A stretch of DNA of 64,000 nt from Halopseudomonas bauzanensis (GCF_900114735.1 NZ_FOUA01000001.1:756278-820277); one strand, 5' to 3'; counted from the first letter of the stretch, positions 9,114 to 18,595 are shown. Program-made: numbers and translations. The notes: generated by a model from the sequence alone, not told the origin.

Positions 9114-11246
9114 TCAGTCGATTTCCCGGCGGAACGGGGGTAATGCATTGAGGATTGCCTTGCCGTAGCGCTGGGTGACCAGGCGCCGATCCAGCAGCGT
9201 CACCGTGCCGGTATCCTGTTCGGTACGCAGCAGCCGGCCGCAGGCCTGGATCAATCGCAGGCTGGCATCGGGCACGGCAATTTCCATGAAGGGATTACCG
9301 CCGTTGCGCTCGATCCATTCCGACAACGCCGCCTCGACCGGATCATCCGGCACCGCGAAGGGAATCTTGGCGATCACCACATGCTCGCAGTACTTGCCGG
9401 GCAGGTCGACGCCTTCGGCGAAGCTGGCCAGACCGAAGATGACACTCTGCTCGCCCTTATCGATCCGGCCGCGGTGCTGGCGAATCAGCTCCTGCTTGGA
9501 CAGATCACCCTGCACCAGCACACGCTCGCGGAAGTCCGCCGGCAGGCCGGCATATACCTCCAGCATCTGCCGGCGGGAGGAAAACAGCACCAGGCTGCCG
9601 CGCTCGTGCTCCAGCATGGTCGGTAGATGTTCGATGATCGACGCGCTGTGGCCGGCGTTGTCCCGCGGGTCGGCACCATGGTTCGGTACCCGCAGCACAC
9701 CGCTTTCGGCATACCGGAACGGGCTCGGCGCCAGGGTGCATACCGCGCTCTTCGGCAAACCGGCGCGATGACTGTAACGGTCGAAGCGGCCGAGGGCGGT
9801 GATGGTGGCCGAGGTGACCAGCGCGGCGAAGGCGCTGTGCCAGAGATACTGGCGCAGGGTGTCAGCGGCCAGGATCGGGCTGACGTGGACTTCCAGATCG
9901 TTCTGCTCGGTCAGGGTCAGCCAGCGCGCGGTCGGCGGCTTGTCTTCCGGATCTACCAGGCTGAACTGGGTCCACAGCGTCCAGTTGCCCTCGGCCCGCG
10001 CCTGCAATGCGCCGAACAGCGGATACCATTCCTCGGCCTGGGTCTGGTGCACGCCCACCACCTCACCATCCATGGCCTCCTTGAGCGTGTCGACCATGCG
10101 CTGCAACAGATCGCTGATACGCCCGAAGCCAGCCTTGAGCTCCAGCGACATTTCGCGCAGATGCTCGGGTACCACGCCATGTTCAAAGCGATGCTGCGGC
10201 CGCACTTGGCCGGAAAAGTCTTCGGCGCTGGCAAAGTCCGCCACCTCGCCCAGCGCCTGGCTCATGAATTGCTGATGCGGCTTTAGTTCGCGCGCCTGCT
10301 GCGGCACCTGCTCCAGCAGCCGGCCGAAATCACCCGGCAGCGGATGCTGCGCCAGCAATTTGCCCAGGTTCTTGTCCAACTGATCCAGCCAGTCGGCGGT
10401 GGCTGCCATGCGCGTGTGATGGGCGAAGTGGGCTATGGCCTTGTCCGGCAAGTGGTGGCCTTCATCGAATATATAGAGACATTCACGCGGGTCCGGCAGG
10501 ATCGCTCCGCCCCCCAGCGCCAGGTCGGCCAGCACCAGATCGTGGTTGGTGACGATCACATCGATCTTCTGGATGCCCTCGCGGGCCTTGTAGAACACAC
10601 ACTGGTTGAAATGACCGCAGCGGCGGTTGGTGCACTGGATATGGTCAGTGGTCAGCCGCGACCAGTCCTGGTCCTCCAGCGCCTCGGGCCAGGAGTCGCG
10701 CTCGCCATCCCATTTGTTGGTACCCAGCGCCTCGACCATGCGGGTGTACAGCTTGAGCCCGGCCTCATCCACGTCGATGCGGAAACCTTCCTCGGCAAAG
10801 CCCTGCTGCTGGGCGGCCAGCGATTGGTTATCCTGCAGCAACTGATCCAGCTTGGACAGGCAGACATAGCGCCCACGGCCCTTGGCCAGCGCGAAATGAA
10901 AGTTCAGCCCGGCGTTGCGCTGGATATCCGGCAGATCCTTGAGCACGATCTGCTCCTGCAGCGCCACCGTGGCGGTGGAGATGACCAGCGGCTTGCCCAG
11001 GTGCTTGGCGATGGGAATTCCAGCCAGACAATAGGCCACCGTCTTGCCGGTACCGGTGCCCGCTTCCACCACCGCCACGGCTGGTTCGCCATCGCGATGC
11101 CCCTCGTCGTCCAGCGCGACGCCGCCGAACAACTTCGCCACCTCGGCAATCATCACCCGTTGGCCATAACGCGGCTTGAGCGACTTGTTTTCGAGGAAGG
11201 TGCGGTAGGCCGTCTGGATCTGGCCTTTGAGATCATCGTTGAGCAT
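9114..11246 (-). CDS. dinG: ATP-dependent DNA helicase, DinG family (XPD-like, Fe-S)
   Basis: 710 residues from ATG 11246, which has a CGGAG site; the frame is open upstream to 11420 but that extension is not helicase-like. Walker A is EAGTGTGKTVAY (about 62-73), followed by a cysteine cluster with CTNRRCGHFNQCVF that can hold a 4Fe-4S cluster, the DEGH box in IFDEGHHL, and C-terminal motifs QACGRLLRTEQDTG. DinG-type 5'-3' helicases resolve R-loops and forked structures during repair and replication. A 25-base spacer to the serine hydrolase start allows cotranscription. Confidence 0.93.
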   Translation of the reverse strand: MLNDDLKGQIQTAYRTFLENKSLKPRYGQRVMIAEVAKLFGGVALDDEGHRDGEPAVAVVEAGTGTGKTVAYCLAGIPIAKHLGKPLVISTATVALQEQIVLKDLPDIQRNAGLNFHFALAKGRGRYVCLSKLDQLLQDNQSLAAQQQGFAEEGFRIDVDEAGLKLYTRMVEALGTNKWDGERDSWPEALEDQDWSRLTTDHIQCTNRRCGHFNQCVFYKAREGIQKIDVIVTNHDLVLADLALGGGAILPDPRECLYIFDEGHHLPDKAIAHFAHHTRMAATADWLDQLDKNLGKLLAQHPLPGDFGRLLEQVPQQARELKPHQQFMSQALGEVADFASAEDFSGQVRPQHRFEHGVVPEHLREMSLELKAGFGRISDLLQRMVDTLKEAMDGEVVGVHQTQAEEWYPLFGALQARAEGNWTLWTQFSLVDPEDKPPTARWLTLTEQNDLEVHVSPILAADTLRQYLWHSAFAALVTSATITALGRFDRYSHRAGLPKSAVCTLAPSPFRYAESGVLRVPNHGADPRDNAGHSASIIEHLPTMLEHERGSLVLFSSRRQMLEVYAGLPADFRERVLVQGDLSKQELIRQHRGRIDKGEQSVIFGLASFAEGVDLPGKYCEHVVIAKIPFAVPDDPVEAALSEWIERNGGNPFMEIAVPDASLRLIQACGRLLRTEQDTGTVTLLDRRLVTQRYGKAILNALPPFRREID

Positions 11247-11323
11247 GGGGTCTCCGAAGCAGAGCGCGGATGATACCATCTTGCGGCGATTATCAGCCCG
11301 GTAGACCAGACAGGTGACGAAAA

Positions 11324-11800
11324 ATGCCACAGAGTTCAACCATGACCGCCTGCCCCTGCGGTGACAGCAAAGCCTATGCCGAATGCTGTCAGCCGTTGCA
11401 TCAGGGCCAGCCAGCGGCAACCGCCGGACGGCTGATGCGTTCGCGCTACAGCGCTTATGCGCTGGGATTGATCGACTACCTGGTCGCCACTACCCTACCC
11501 GCCCAGCAATCGCGGCTGGAGCGCCAGGCCATGACCGAGTGGAGTCGCAACAGCCACTGGCTGGGCCTGAGCGTCGAGCAGGAAGATTCCGAGCCCAGCG
11601 CCAACCGCGCACAGGTCACCTTCACTGCCCGCTGGGCCGACCCTGATGGCAGTCAGCACAGTCACCAGGAATGTTCGGATTTCTGCAAGCTCGGCGAGCG
11701 TTGGTATTTCATCGATCCCAATCATTCGCTGGATATCGGCCGCAACGATCCCTGCCCCTGCGGCTCAGGTCGCAAATTCAAGCAGTGCTGTCGTTACTGA
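11324..11800 (+). CDS. ychJ: YchJ-family protein with two SEC-C zinc motifs
   Basis: 158 residues. SEC-C zinc-binding motifs lie at both ends: CPCGDSKAYAECC near residue 10 and DPCPCGSGRKFKQCC at the C-terminus. Between them is the compact YchJ middle domain with LMRSRYSAYALG and the W-x-F strand region ending FVLD-like in RWYFIDPNH. It is a UPF0225 family member of unknown biochemical function, presumed cytoplasmic. ATG at 11324 follows CAGGTGA; an internal ATG at 11342 would remove six residues. It is divergent from the helicase gene. Confidence 0.92.
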   Translation: MPQSSTMTACPCGDSKAYAECCQPLHQGQPAATAGRLMRSRYSAYALGLIDYLVATTLPAQQSRLERQAMTEWSRNSHWLGLSVEQEDSEPSANRAQVTFTARWADPDGSQHSHQECSDFCKLGERWYFIDPNHSLDIGRNDPCPCGSGRKFKQCCRY

Positions 11801-11813
11801 TTCCGCCGCTGGC

Positions 11814-12350
11814 TCAGCCTTCGTCGGCCAGGCGCAGATGGCCGGTGTCCGGTGCAGCGGGAGGCGGCGGCGCCCTCACCTGCTCCAGATCACTGCCGGG
11901 CGGCGCCAGGCTCAGGGCGGACAGGTCGAGATCCGGCGGCACGGGGTCGGCGTAGCTGTCCTGCATATCCGCACCCAGAGGCGCGATTGGCAGATCCGGC
12001 GCATCGACATCCTTGAACGCTGCCATGTATTCATCCCGCGGTTGAACCGCAGCCCGCTGTTGCCGTTGGGGTGAAGCAACCGGTGGGGGCGTTGCGGCAG
12101 GCGACGGCTCGGCCGGACTATCTGCCATGGGGCAGATATCACAGAGCGCACCCGCCCGCTCGATGGCTTGGCGGTATTTCTCCGCAGCGGCCTGATCCAA
12201 CCCCTGCTTGATGACGATCCGGCGCCCCGAGAACAGCATCTCCAGTTGCCGGTCACCTACCTGAAACAGCTGACCGATACGCGCCCGAGCCTGTTCAGGC
12301 GCGACATCCGCACGCACCTGACCATGGAAAACCACCTCGAAAACTGCCAT
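11814..12350 (-). CDS. Conserved hypothetical protein with a small N-terminal alpha/beta domain and Pro-rich tail
   Basis: 178 residues, no function recognised. Residues 1-70 (VVFHGQV... GQLFQV... LFSGRRIVIKQGLD... YRQAIERAGALC) resemble a small domain that I recall at the N-terminus of various gamma-proteobacterial proteins, sometimes before membrane domains. The rest is proline- and alanine-rich and probably disordered, ending in a short P-P-P-A-A-P tract. No signal peptide or membrane segment is seen. It is convergent with ychJ, 13 bases away. Confidence 0.7.
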   Translation of the reverse strand: MAVFEVVFHGQVRADVAPEQARARIGQLFQVGDRQLEMLFSGRRIVIKQGLDQAAAEKYRQAIERAGALCDICPMADSPAEPSPAATPPPVASPQRQQRAAVQPRDEYMAAFKDVDAPDLPIAPLGADMQDSYADPVPPDLDLSALSLAPPGSDLEQVRAPPPPAAPDTGHLRLADEG

Positions 12351-12448
12351 CTTGTCACTCCCTTGCCTAGATTAGGGGTTAGTATCTGCCGAACGCCGAT
12401 AACTTTTCAAATAATGGCATGCGGTTAAAACGGAGGGGGTTCCATTTG

Positions 12449-12925
12449 ATGATTCGTTCATATGGTTTGATGCTGACGGTACTGCTGACCGGTTTGTTCA
12501 GCCTCAATGGCTGCGCCGTCTTCGATCGCTCCTATACCGAACCGGAAGTCCACCTGGCCAATGTAGAGATGCTCAAATCCAATCTCTGGGAGCAATCCTT
12601 CCGCCTGCGGCTGCGAGTGGATAACCCCAACGACCGCAACCTGCCAGTGCGTGGCATGCACTACCAGGTCTATCTGAACAATATGCGCCTGGCCACCGGG
12701 GTGACCGACCGGGCTTTCGACGTACCGGCCTACGGCACGGAATATTTCGATGTGACGGTGCGTTCGAATATCTGGCGCCATCTGAGCGACCTGCTGAAGC
12801 TGGTGGAGCACCAGAAACCGATCGATTACCGGATCGAAGGACACATCAGCACCGGACTGTTCCTCTCGCCCAAGCTGACCCTGCGGGAAGAAGGTACCAT
12901 TAACCCTTCAGACATGAGCTTTTAA
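12449..12925 (+). CDS. LEA type 2 / WHy-domain lipoprotein
   Basis: 158 residues from ATG 12449, selected because of the strong GGAGGGGG site nine bases upstream. The N-terminus is a lipoprotein signal peptide ending in LNGC, so the mature protein starts at a lipidated cysteine. The remainder is the beta-sandwich of the LEA-2/water-stress-and-hypersensitive-response family (VHLANVEMLKSNLWEQSFRLRLRVDNPND). Homologues are small periplasmic proteins of uncertain role, possibly in stress tolerance. It is followed after 11 bases by the DUF2489 gene, likely in one operon. Confidence 0.88.
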   Translation: MIRSYGLMLTVLLTGLFSLNGCAVFDRSYTEPEVHLANVEMLKSNLWEQSFRLRLRVDNPNDRNLPVRGMHYQVYLNNMRLATGVTDRAFDVPAYGTEYFDVTVRSNIWRHLSDLLKLVEHQKPIDYRIEGHISTGLFLSPKLTLREEGTINPSDMSF

Positions 12926-12936
12926 GGTCTCGTCCC

Positions 12937-13419
12937 ATGACAATCAATGACTGGCTGATCATTCTCGGCCTGATCACCATCTTCGCCCTGGCGCTGTATG
13001 CCGTGATCCTCTGGCGCCGGGTGTGGCGCAATCAACAGCGCCTGGCCAAGCAGGAGCAGGAACGCAATGCCCGGCTGGAGGGCGACATCAGGATATTGGC
13101 GCAAAGTCTGCTCAGCGGTCAGTTGCCGCTGATCGAGGGTGCGATCCGCATCAAGGTCCTGCTGGATAATTACAGCGGGCAACGGCGGGCCGATGTGGAT
13201 CTACAGGTGTTCGAGACCATCTACGATGCCACCGCGCATATCCCCACTCATCAAGCATGGACGGAACTGCCCAAGGCCCAGCGCCGGCTGCACGAGCGGC
13301 AGATGGAAACCCTGGAAGCCCAGCACCGCAGCGAAGTGGTACAGATCGCCAGGGTGCTGAGCAGCGGTGTGCGCCCGGCTACGCCAGGCGCAGCCGGCAA
13401 GGATCAGACGGCCGAATAA
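12937..13419 (+). CDS. DUF2489 domain-containing membrane protein
   Basis: 160 residues: one N-terminal membrane segment (about 5-27, WLIILGLITIFALALYAVIL) followed by a basic, helical cytoplasmic region with LAQSLLSGQLPLIEGAIRIKVLLD, typical of DUF2489. Function is unknown. It is probably cotranscribed with the LEA-2 lipoprotein gene. Its last 16 bases overlap the 3' end of the convergent SDR gene. Confidence 0.85.
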   Translation: MTINDWLIILGLITIFALALYAVILWRRVWRNQQRLAKQEQERNARLEGDIRILAQSLLSGQLPLIEGAIRIKVLLDNYSGQRRADVDLQVFETIYDATAHIPTHQAWTELPKAQRRLHERQMETLEAQHRSEVVQIARVLSSGVRPATPGAAGKDQTAE

Positions 13420-14186
13420 CCGCCATCCACTGCCACCGCCTGGCCGGTCACGTGGCGCGAGGCGTCACTGGCGAAGAACAGCGCCAGCCCCTTGATATCA
13501 TCCTCACCACCAACGCGCCCCAAAGGCGTGTTGCGGATGATCGTCTCGGATACGTGATCCAGCCCCTTCGCCAGTTTGGTGGGGAAGTAGCCCGGGCAGA
13601 TGGCATTGACGTGGATACCATGGGCACCCCACTCGCCTGCCAGCGCCCGCGTCAGGTTGATGGCTGCGGCCTTGCTGGTGTTGTACGCGACGGTGAACAC
13701 ACCGGTATTGGGGCCATTGCCCTTGAGACCGGCGATCGAGGCGATGTTGATGATCTTGCCCGAGCGCTGGGGAATCATGAACCGGCGCGCCACTTCCTGG
13801 GCCATCAAAAAGCAGACATCCACGTTCAGGCCCATCACCTTCTGCCAACCGGCATAGCTGTGTTCGGCCGCAGGCTGACCCCAGGTGGTGCCGGCATTGT
13901 TGATCAAGATATCCACAGTGCCGAAGCGCGCCTCGGCCGCGTCGACCAGGGTAGCAACCGGGTTACCCTCGGGCTTGCCCAGGTCACAGGCGATGCCGCC
14001 GGCCTCGATGCCCCGTGCATTCAATTGCGCCACCACCTCTTCAACCTCGGCGGGGTTACGCGCGTTGAGGAAAATCTTCGCTCCCTGCTCGCCCAGCGCC
14101 TCGGCCATCTGCAAACCCAGGCCCTTGGTTCCGCCAGTGATCAGGGCAACCTTGCCGGTCAGATCGAACAACTGCATTACACTCAT
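13404..14186 (-). CDS. SDR-family NAD(P)-dependent oxidoreductase
   Basis: 260 residues of a classical short-chain dehydrogenase. TGGTKGLGLQMAE (about 18-30) is the nucleotide-binding motif, NNAG is near residue 93, the catalytic serine is in INIASIAG, and Y-x-x-x-K is YNTSK. The C-terminus ends VTGQAVAVDGG. N-A-R after the second strand (FLNARN) suggests NADP preference. The start ATG at 14186 has a GAGGA site. The substrate is unknown; the closest annotation by feel is gluconate 5-dehydrogenase/3-oxoacyl reductase type. Confidence 0.9.
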   Translation of the reverse strand: MSVMQLFDLTGKVALITGGTKGLGLQMAEALGEQGAKIFLNARNPAEVEEVVAQLNARGIEAGGIACDLGKPEGNPVATLVDAAEARFGTVDILINNAGTTWGQPAAEHSYAGWQKVMGLNVDVCFLMAQEVARRFMIPQRSGKIINIASIAGLKGNGPNTGVFTVAYNTSKAAAINLTRALAGEWGAHGIHVNAICPGYFPTKLAKGLDHVSETIIRNTPLGRVGGEDDIKGLALFFASDASRHVTGQAVAVDGGYSAV

Positions 14187-14324
14187 GATGAATCCTCTTG
14201 TTTTAATCGCCAGTCAGGCCAGTGATCATAGCGCCCGCCACGGCTGAGACAGACCATCAGTGAGCTCAGTGATATGTCACCCTGCACCGGTGTTATCATG
14301 TGCCCTCTTGAAAACGGAGCTTCC

Positions 14325-14771
14325 ATGGCTGAACACGACTTCCGGCGCACTGCGCTCAACCCCTCCCACACTCTGATCGAATGCCGCACGCTGGCCGGCG
14401 GACTGTATCAGGTCACCGGCCAGGGCGGTGGCATCCAGCCGGGTGATACGCTGATCTGCACGGTCAAGGGCAGCAAGGACCTGCCACTGCCTCTGGTGGT
14501 GGGCAAGGTGCGTTATCTGATCAACCCGGCCGGGCAGTGGACCGCCACCGCCAACGGTCCGGACCTGCGCGGTCAGATGGTGTTGGGCTGGTCGATCAAG
14601 TGTGATGAGTGCAGCAAGGAGCAGGCGTTCGAATTTCTCGCCGCGGAGAAAGATGACCTGCCCCAGCGCACCCGCAAGGCGGTGCAGCGGATCAGCGAAC
14701 TTGGCTGGACGCCTCGGGACGACAACCATCTGTGCCCGCAGTGCAGCAAGGCTGCCCGTTCAGAACAGTAG
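14325..14771 (+). CDS. Conserved hypothetical protein with two CxxC zinc-ribbon half-sites
   Basis: 148 residues from ATG 14325, preceded by AAAACGGAG. The N-terminal half looks like a small beta-barrel (GGIQPGDTLICTVKGSKD, then VVGKVRYLINPAGQW). The C-terminal half has two CxxC pairs (IKCDECSK and LCPQCSKAA) about 50 residues apart, which could form one zinc site. Function is not recognised. Its end overlaps the dinB 3' end by 12 bases on the opposite strand. Confidence 0.7.
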   Translation: MAEHDFRRTALNPSHTLIECRTLAGGLYQVTGQGGGIQPGDTLICTVKGSKDLPLPLVVGKVRYLINPAGQWTATANGPDLRGQMVLGWSIKCDECSKEQAFEFLAAEKDDLPQRTRKAVQRISELGWTPRDDNHLCPQCSKAARSEQ

Positions 14772-15812
14772 CAACTGCTCACCCAGCGGGCTGTGGGCAT
14801 TATCCAGCCGTACACCAACGCCGATCAGCCGCACCGGCCGACCACCCCGGGCAAAGGCCTGGCTGCAAAGATCGGCGAACCCCTGGGGCGTGATTGGCGC
14901 CCCGGCCTGTTCCAGGGTGGTCTGGGTGAAATCGTGGAACTTGAGCTTGATGAAGGGTTTGCTCACCCGATAGCCACCGTCCAGCCGTCCCAGGCGCTGG
15001 GCCAGCTTGTCCAGCAGCGGTGGCAAGGCACCGAGGCATGACTGCAAATCCGGCAGGTCGTGTTCATAGGTATTCTCCACACTCACCGATTGCCGCACCC
15101 GCTCCACCACTACCGGGCGGTTATCAATACCCCGCGCCAGCTCCCACAGACGCTCACCAAAACTGCCGAACTGACGGGCCAGATCCTGTTTGCGCCATTG
15201 GCGCAGCTCACCGCAGGTATCCACACCGAGCTTGTGCAGACGCGCCGCCGTTACCTTGCCCACCCCATGCAGCTGGTTTACCGGCAGCGCCAGTACAAAG
15301 TCATCCACCTCCTCGGGCAAAATGACTTTCAGGCCATCGGGCTTGTTCCAGTCACTGGCGATCTTGGCCAGAAACTTGTTCGGCGCCACGCCGGCGGAGA
15401 CGGTAATGCCCTGACTGTCCTGGACCCGTTGGCGAATTTGCCGGGCGATCAGGGTCGCACTGCCCTGGCATGCCGACGAATCGGTCACATCGAGAAACGC
15501 CTCGTCCAGCGACAGCGGCTGCACCAGCGGCGTGTATTCATGAAAAATGGCCTGAATGGCCACGGAAACCTCTTTATAGACCTGCATCCGACCGGGCACG
15601 ATCAGCAGATCCGGGCAGAGCTTCTTTGCATAGGCCGAGGCCATGGCCGAGTGCACGCCATAAGCGCGCGCCTCGTAATTGCAGGTGGCGATGACCCCGC
15701 GCTTGCCCGGATCGCCGCCGACCGCCAGGGGCCGGTTGCGCAGGCGCGGGTCATCACGCATCTCTATGGCCGCGTAGAAGCAATCGCAGTCGATGTGGAT
15801 GATCTTGCGCAA
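14760..15812 (-). CDS. dinB: DNA polymerase IV (DinB), Y-family
   Basis: 350 residues, normal for Pol IV. It is an error-prone translesion polymerase, usually SOS-induced. Catalytic carboxylates are in IDCDCFYAAIE (residues 7-17) and SLDEAFLD (about 102-109). The thumb contains a helix-hairpin-helix (LHGVGKVTAARLHKLG), and the C-terminal little-finger domain precedes the sequence EQLLLF. That end resembles the beta-clamp-binding peptide of DinB proteins. No LexA box was identified with confidence upstream. Confidence 0.95.
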   Translation of the reverse strand: MRKIIHIDCDCFYAAIEMRDDPRLRNRPLAVGGDPGKRGVIATCNYEARAYGVHSAMASAYAKKLCPDLLIVPGRMQVYKEVSVAIQAIFHEYTPLVQPLSLDEAFLDVTDSSACQGSATLIARQIRQRVQDSQGITVSAGVAPNKFLAKIASDWNKPDGLKVILPEEVDDFVLALPVNQLHGVGKVTAARLHKLGVDTCGELRQWRKQDLARQFGSFGERLWELARGIDNRPVVVERVRQSVSVENTYEHDLPDLQSCLGALPPLLDKLAQRLGRLDGGYRVSKPFIKLKFHDFTQTTLEQAGAPITPQGFADLCSQAFARGGRPVRLIGVGVRLDNAHSPLGEQLLLF

Positions 15813-15849
15813 GGTAATCCGTCCGGCCGGGTTTGCCGGACATTGTACA

Positions 15850-17031
15850 TCAGACCATCACCACCCGATTACGCCCGGCACGCTTGCCCCGATACAATCC
15901 TCTATCCACCCGGCGCAGCGTCTCGCTGATGTCCGTCTCATCATCCAGCACCGCCGAAATGGAAAAGGTCGCTGTGAGCCGCCGCGGCTCACCCTGCAAA
16001 CTCACCGGCGTATTTTCCAGCGTCTGCCTGAGCCGCTCGATGACCCGCTCAGCCTCCGCCGGCCCCGTATCCGGCAGCAGAATGATGAACTCCTCTCCGC
16101 CGAAACGCCCCACCACATCCCCTTCCCGGAGCTGGTTGGTGAACAGCGTGGCAACATGCTTCAACGCCATATCGCCACAGTCATGGCCCAGTTCATCATT
16201 CAACGCCTTGAAATAATCCAGATCGACCATGGCCACGCAGATGGCCGTACCCTGACGCCGACACCGCTCACGCTCGCGGCGAAACAGCATTTCATACTGG
16301 CGGCGATTGAACAGCCCGGTCAGTGGATCTGTCGTCGCCTGGCGCTTGAGTTCCTGCTCCAGCAACTTGCGGCGCTCCACTTCCTCCTCCAGCGCGAGGT
16401 TGGCCTCCTTCGCCTGATTGAACATCGCATACTGCCGGCGCTGTACCATCTGCAACTGTTGCGCGCCGAAATAGCCGGTGGCCACGGGTAACATCAGAAT
16501 AAAGAACGCGCCAAAGAGAATGTCCACACTGCGCCCGTTCCAGGCCATGCAGCTGAGCGTCAGCACCACGCCAGTCACAGCAGCCAGTAAAGTCAGCAGC
16601 AGGCGGTTGGGTACGAACAGGAACATCGACAGCAACATCAGGCCGATGACGCCGATGGTAAAAGCGGCCACCTCCGGCAGCAGAAAGTACACCGGCATGA
16701 ATAAAAAGAAACCGGTAATCTCCAGCACGGTAACCACACGCCCGCTGGAAACCAACTGCGGCTTGCGGCCCAGCATGAAGACAAAGATGAACAACATGCC
16801 GGCTTGCAGCACTCGGCAGACCAGCAACGTCACGAAATCATCAGACCAGCCGAGGCTTAGCCAATCCTGCCCGACAAATAACAGCAGCAAGCTACCCCAG
16901 ACAATCAGCGCTACCCGCAAACTGCGCGCCGCCAAGGGCCGGATATAAGCTCGAAAGGCCTGCTCTTCCGACGGATCGGTGAATTCCGCCGAGAATGCAG
17001 AAATCTGGTAGGGCTTAGTGGAATCGTTCAT
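15850..17031 (-). CDS. Membrane-bound diguanylate cyclase (GGDEF)
   Basis: 393 residues from the second of two adjacent ATGs (17031), which gives correct spacing to AAAGGG; the first ATG (17037) abuts it. About six membrane segments span residues 35-205. A short helical linker follows (QAKEANLALEEEVERRKLLEQ), then a C-terminal GGDEF domain. The active site is GGEEF (FGGEEFIILLP) and the RxxD inhibitory site (REGD) lies exactly five residues upstream. Catalysis and c-di-GMP feedback inhibition are therefore both expected. The sensory input is unknown. Adjacent pilus genes are plausible but unproven targets. Confidence 0.92.
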   Translation of the reverse strand: MNDSTKPYQISAFSAEFTDPSEEQAFRAYIRPLAARSLRVALIVWGSLLLLFVGQDWLSLGWSDDFVTLLVCRVLQAGMLFIFVFMLGRKPQLVSSGRVVTVLEITGFFLFMPVYFLLPEVAAFTIGVIGLMLLSMFLFVPNRLLLTLLAAVTGVVLTLSCMAWNGRSVDILFGAFFILMLPVATGYFGAQQLQMVQRRQYAMFNQAKEANLALEEEVERRKLLEQELKRQATTDPLTGLFNRRQYEMLFRRERERCRRQGTAICVAMVDLDYFKALNDELGHDCGDMALKHVATLFTNQLREGDVVGRFGGEEFIILLPDTGPAEAERVIERLRQTLENTPVSLQGEPRRLTATFSISAVLDDETDISETLRRVDRGLYRGKRAGRNRVVMV

Positions 17032-17202
17032 AGACATCCCTTTATTCTTTCAAGCCATATAGCACGCCTGATCCCGTCACGGAAGTCTCCCATCACCTCC
17101 CGGCCGAAGCAAATGAATGATATCATAACGACATCAAACTGTCTTATGAGAATGATATAGCCGCCCCACTCGCCCCCTGAAAATTCTTTTTGCATCAATT
17201 GC

Positions 17203-17230
17203 TTGACAGCCCTTCTTAAATCCGTAGAAT
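17203..17230 (+). promoter_or_regulatory. Sigma-70 promoter of the initiator tRNA gene
   Basis: A perfect -35 TTGACA (17203-17208) and a -10 TAGAAT (17225-17230) are separated by 16 bases. The tRNA begins 14 bases after the -10 element. Confidence 0.85.
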
Positions 17231-17243
17231 GAGCCACCTCAGA

Positions 17244-17320
<77 letters not shown>

Positions 17321-17326
17321 ACACAG

Positions 17327-17366
17327 AAAATGCCTCGGATGGTCACCCATCCGAGGCATTTTTGCA
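17327..17366 (+). terminator. Intrinsic terminator after tRNA-fMet
   Basis: A perfect 16-base stem (17327-17342 with 17347-17362) with a TCAC loop is followed directly by T residues. It begins seven bases after the CCA of the tRNA. Confidence 0.93.
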
Positions 17367-17560
17367 TCTGCGCTCTGCTCCTTTTCCCCCTCGTTTCATA
17401 GCAGTAAAGCTGCCCTGGTTGCCAAGTGACATCCGGAAACTCACCGGCACCTCTATCGCCGGTATCCATTGCTATACTCCATAGCCTTGCCCCGTCTACC
17501 GCAGGACTTAGCACCAACGCAGCAGTATCGGGACGTTGTCGATCAAGCCGGGAGTTCTAT

Positions 17561-18574
17561 GTGAAAAAAACCGTCATCCTTACCGCCTGCGCGAGCCTGC
17601 TGTCCGTCGCCAGCCTGCAGGCCGATACCTCCGTCGAATATGGCCCGGAATTGCAGGGCTTTGAATACCCTTACCCCGTCGAGCACTTTGCCTTTACCTC
17701 CCAGCAACAATCGCTGGAAATGGCCTACATGGACGTCAAACCGACTACCGAGGCCAATGGGCGGACGGTGGTGTTACTGCACGGCAAAAACTTCTGCGGC
17801 GCCACCTGGGAACAGAGCATCAAGGAGCTGAGCCAGGCGGGTTATCGCGTCATCGCGCCGGATCAGATCGGCTTCTGCAGCTCCAGCAAACCGCGCGGCT
17901 ACCAGTTCAGCTTTGCGCAACTGGCCGACAATACACACGCTCTGCTTGAGGAGCTGGGTACGCACAAGACCACCGTTGTCGGCCACTCCATGGGCGGCAT
18001 GCTGGCCGCACGCTTCGCGCTGCAGTTCCCTGAACAGGTCGAGCAACTGGTACTCGTCAACCCGATCGGCCTGGAAGACTGGCAGCAAAAGGGCGTGCCC
18101 TACGCCACCATCGACCAGCTCTATCAAGGGCAGCTGAAAACCACCTATGAAGGCATCAAGAACTACCAGTTGAAGTACTACTATAACGGCGAGTGGAAGC
18201 CCGAATACGACCGCTGGGTCGAGATGGCATACGGCATGTACGCCGGCCCCGGCAAGGAAATCGTCGCCTGGAATCAGGCGCAGACCGCCGAGATGCTGTT
18301 CACCCAACCGGTAGTCCATGAGTTCCCGAACATTCAGGCGCCGACCCTGCTGTTGATTGGCGGCAAGGATCGCACCGCCCCTGGTGCCAATCGCGCGCCC
18401 GAGGCCGTTGCCGAGCAGCTGGGCCAGTATCCCCAACTAGGCCAGGCAACCGCCGAGGCCATTCCCAACGCAACACTGGTGGAGTTTCCCGAGTTGGGAC
18501 ACTCACCGCAGGTGGAGGCACCGGAGCAGTTTCATGAGGCTTTGCTAAAAGGTCTTGCCCAACTGAACAAGTAG
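17561..18574 (+). CDS. Secreted alpha/beta hydrolase
   Basis: 337 residues starting at GTG 17561, which follows GGGAG at good spacing; the frame is open further upstream but that stretch is not protein-like. A Sec signal peptide (KKTVILTACASLLSVASLQA) points to export. The alpha/beta-hydrolase fold is clear: oxyanion-hole LLHGKNFCGATW, nucleophile elbow VVGHSMGGMLAARFA (Ser near residue 146), and the late histidine in ELGHSPQVEAPEQFH. It is likely an esterase or lipase-like enzyme; the substrate is unknown. It is followed by a perfect hairpin. Confidence 0.9.
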   Translation: MKKTVILTACASLLSVASLQADTSVEYGPELQGFEYPYPVEHFAFTSQQQSLEMAYMDVKPTTEANGRTVVLLHGKNFCGATWEQSIKELSQAGYRVIAPDQIGFCSSSKPRGYQFSFAQLADNTHALLEELGTHKTTVVGHSMGGMLAARFALQFPEQVEQLVLVNPIGLEDWQQKGVPYATIDQLYQGQLKTTYEGIKNYQLKYYYNGEWKPEYDRWVEMAYGMYAGPGKEIVAWNQAQTAEMLFTQPVVHEFPNIQAPTLLLIGGKDRTAPGANRAPEAVAEQLGQYPQLGQATAEAIPNATLVEFPELGHSPQVEAPEQFHEALLKGLAQLNK

Positions 18575-18595
18575 CTCCTTCCTCAGCCGTTCAAC

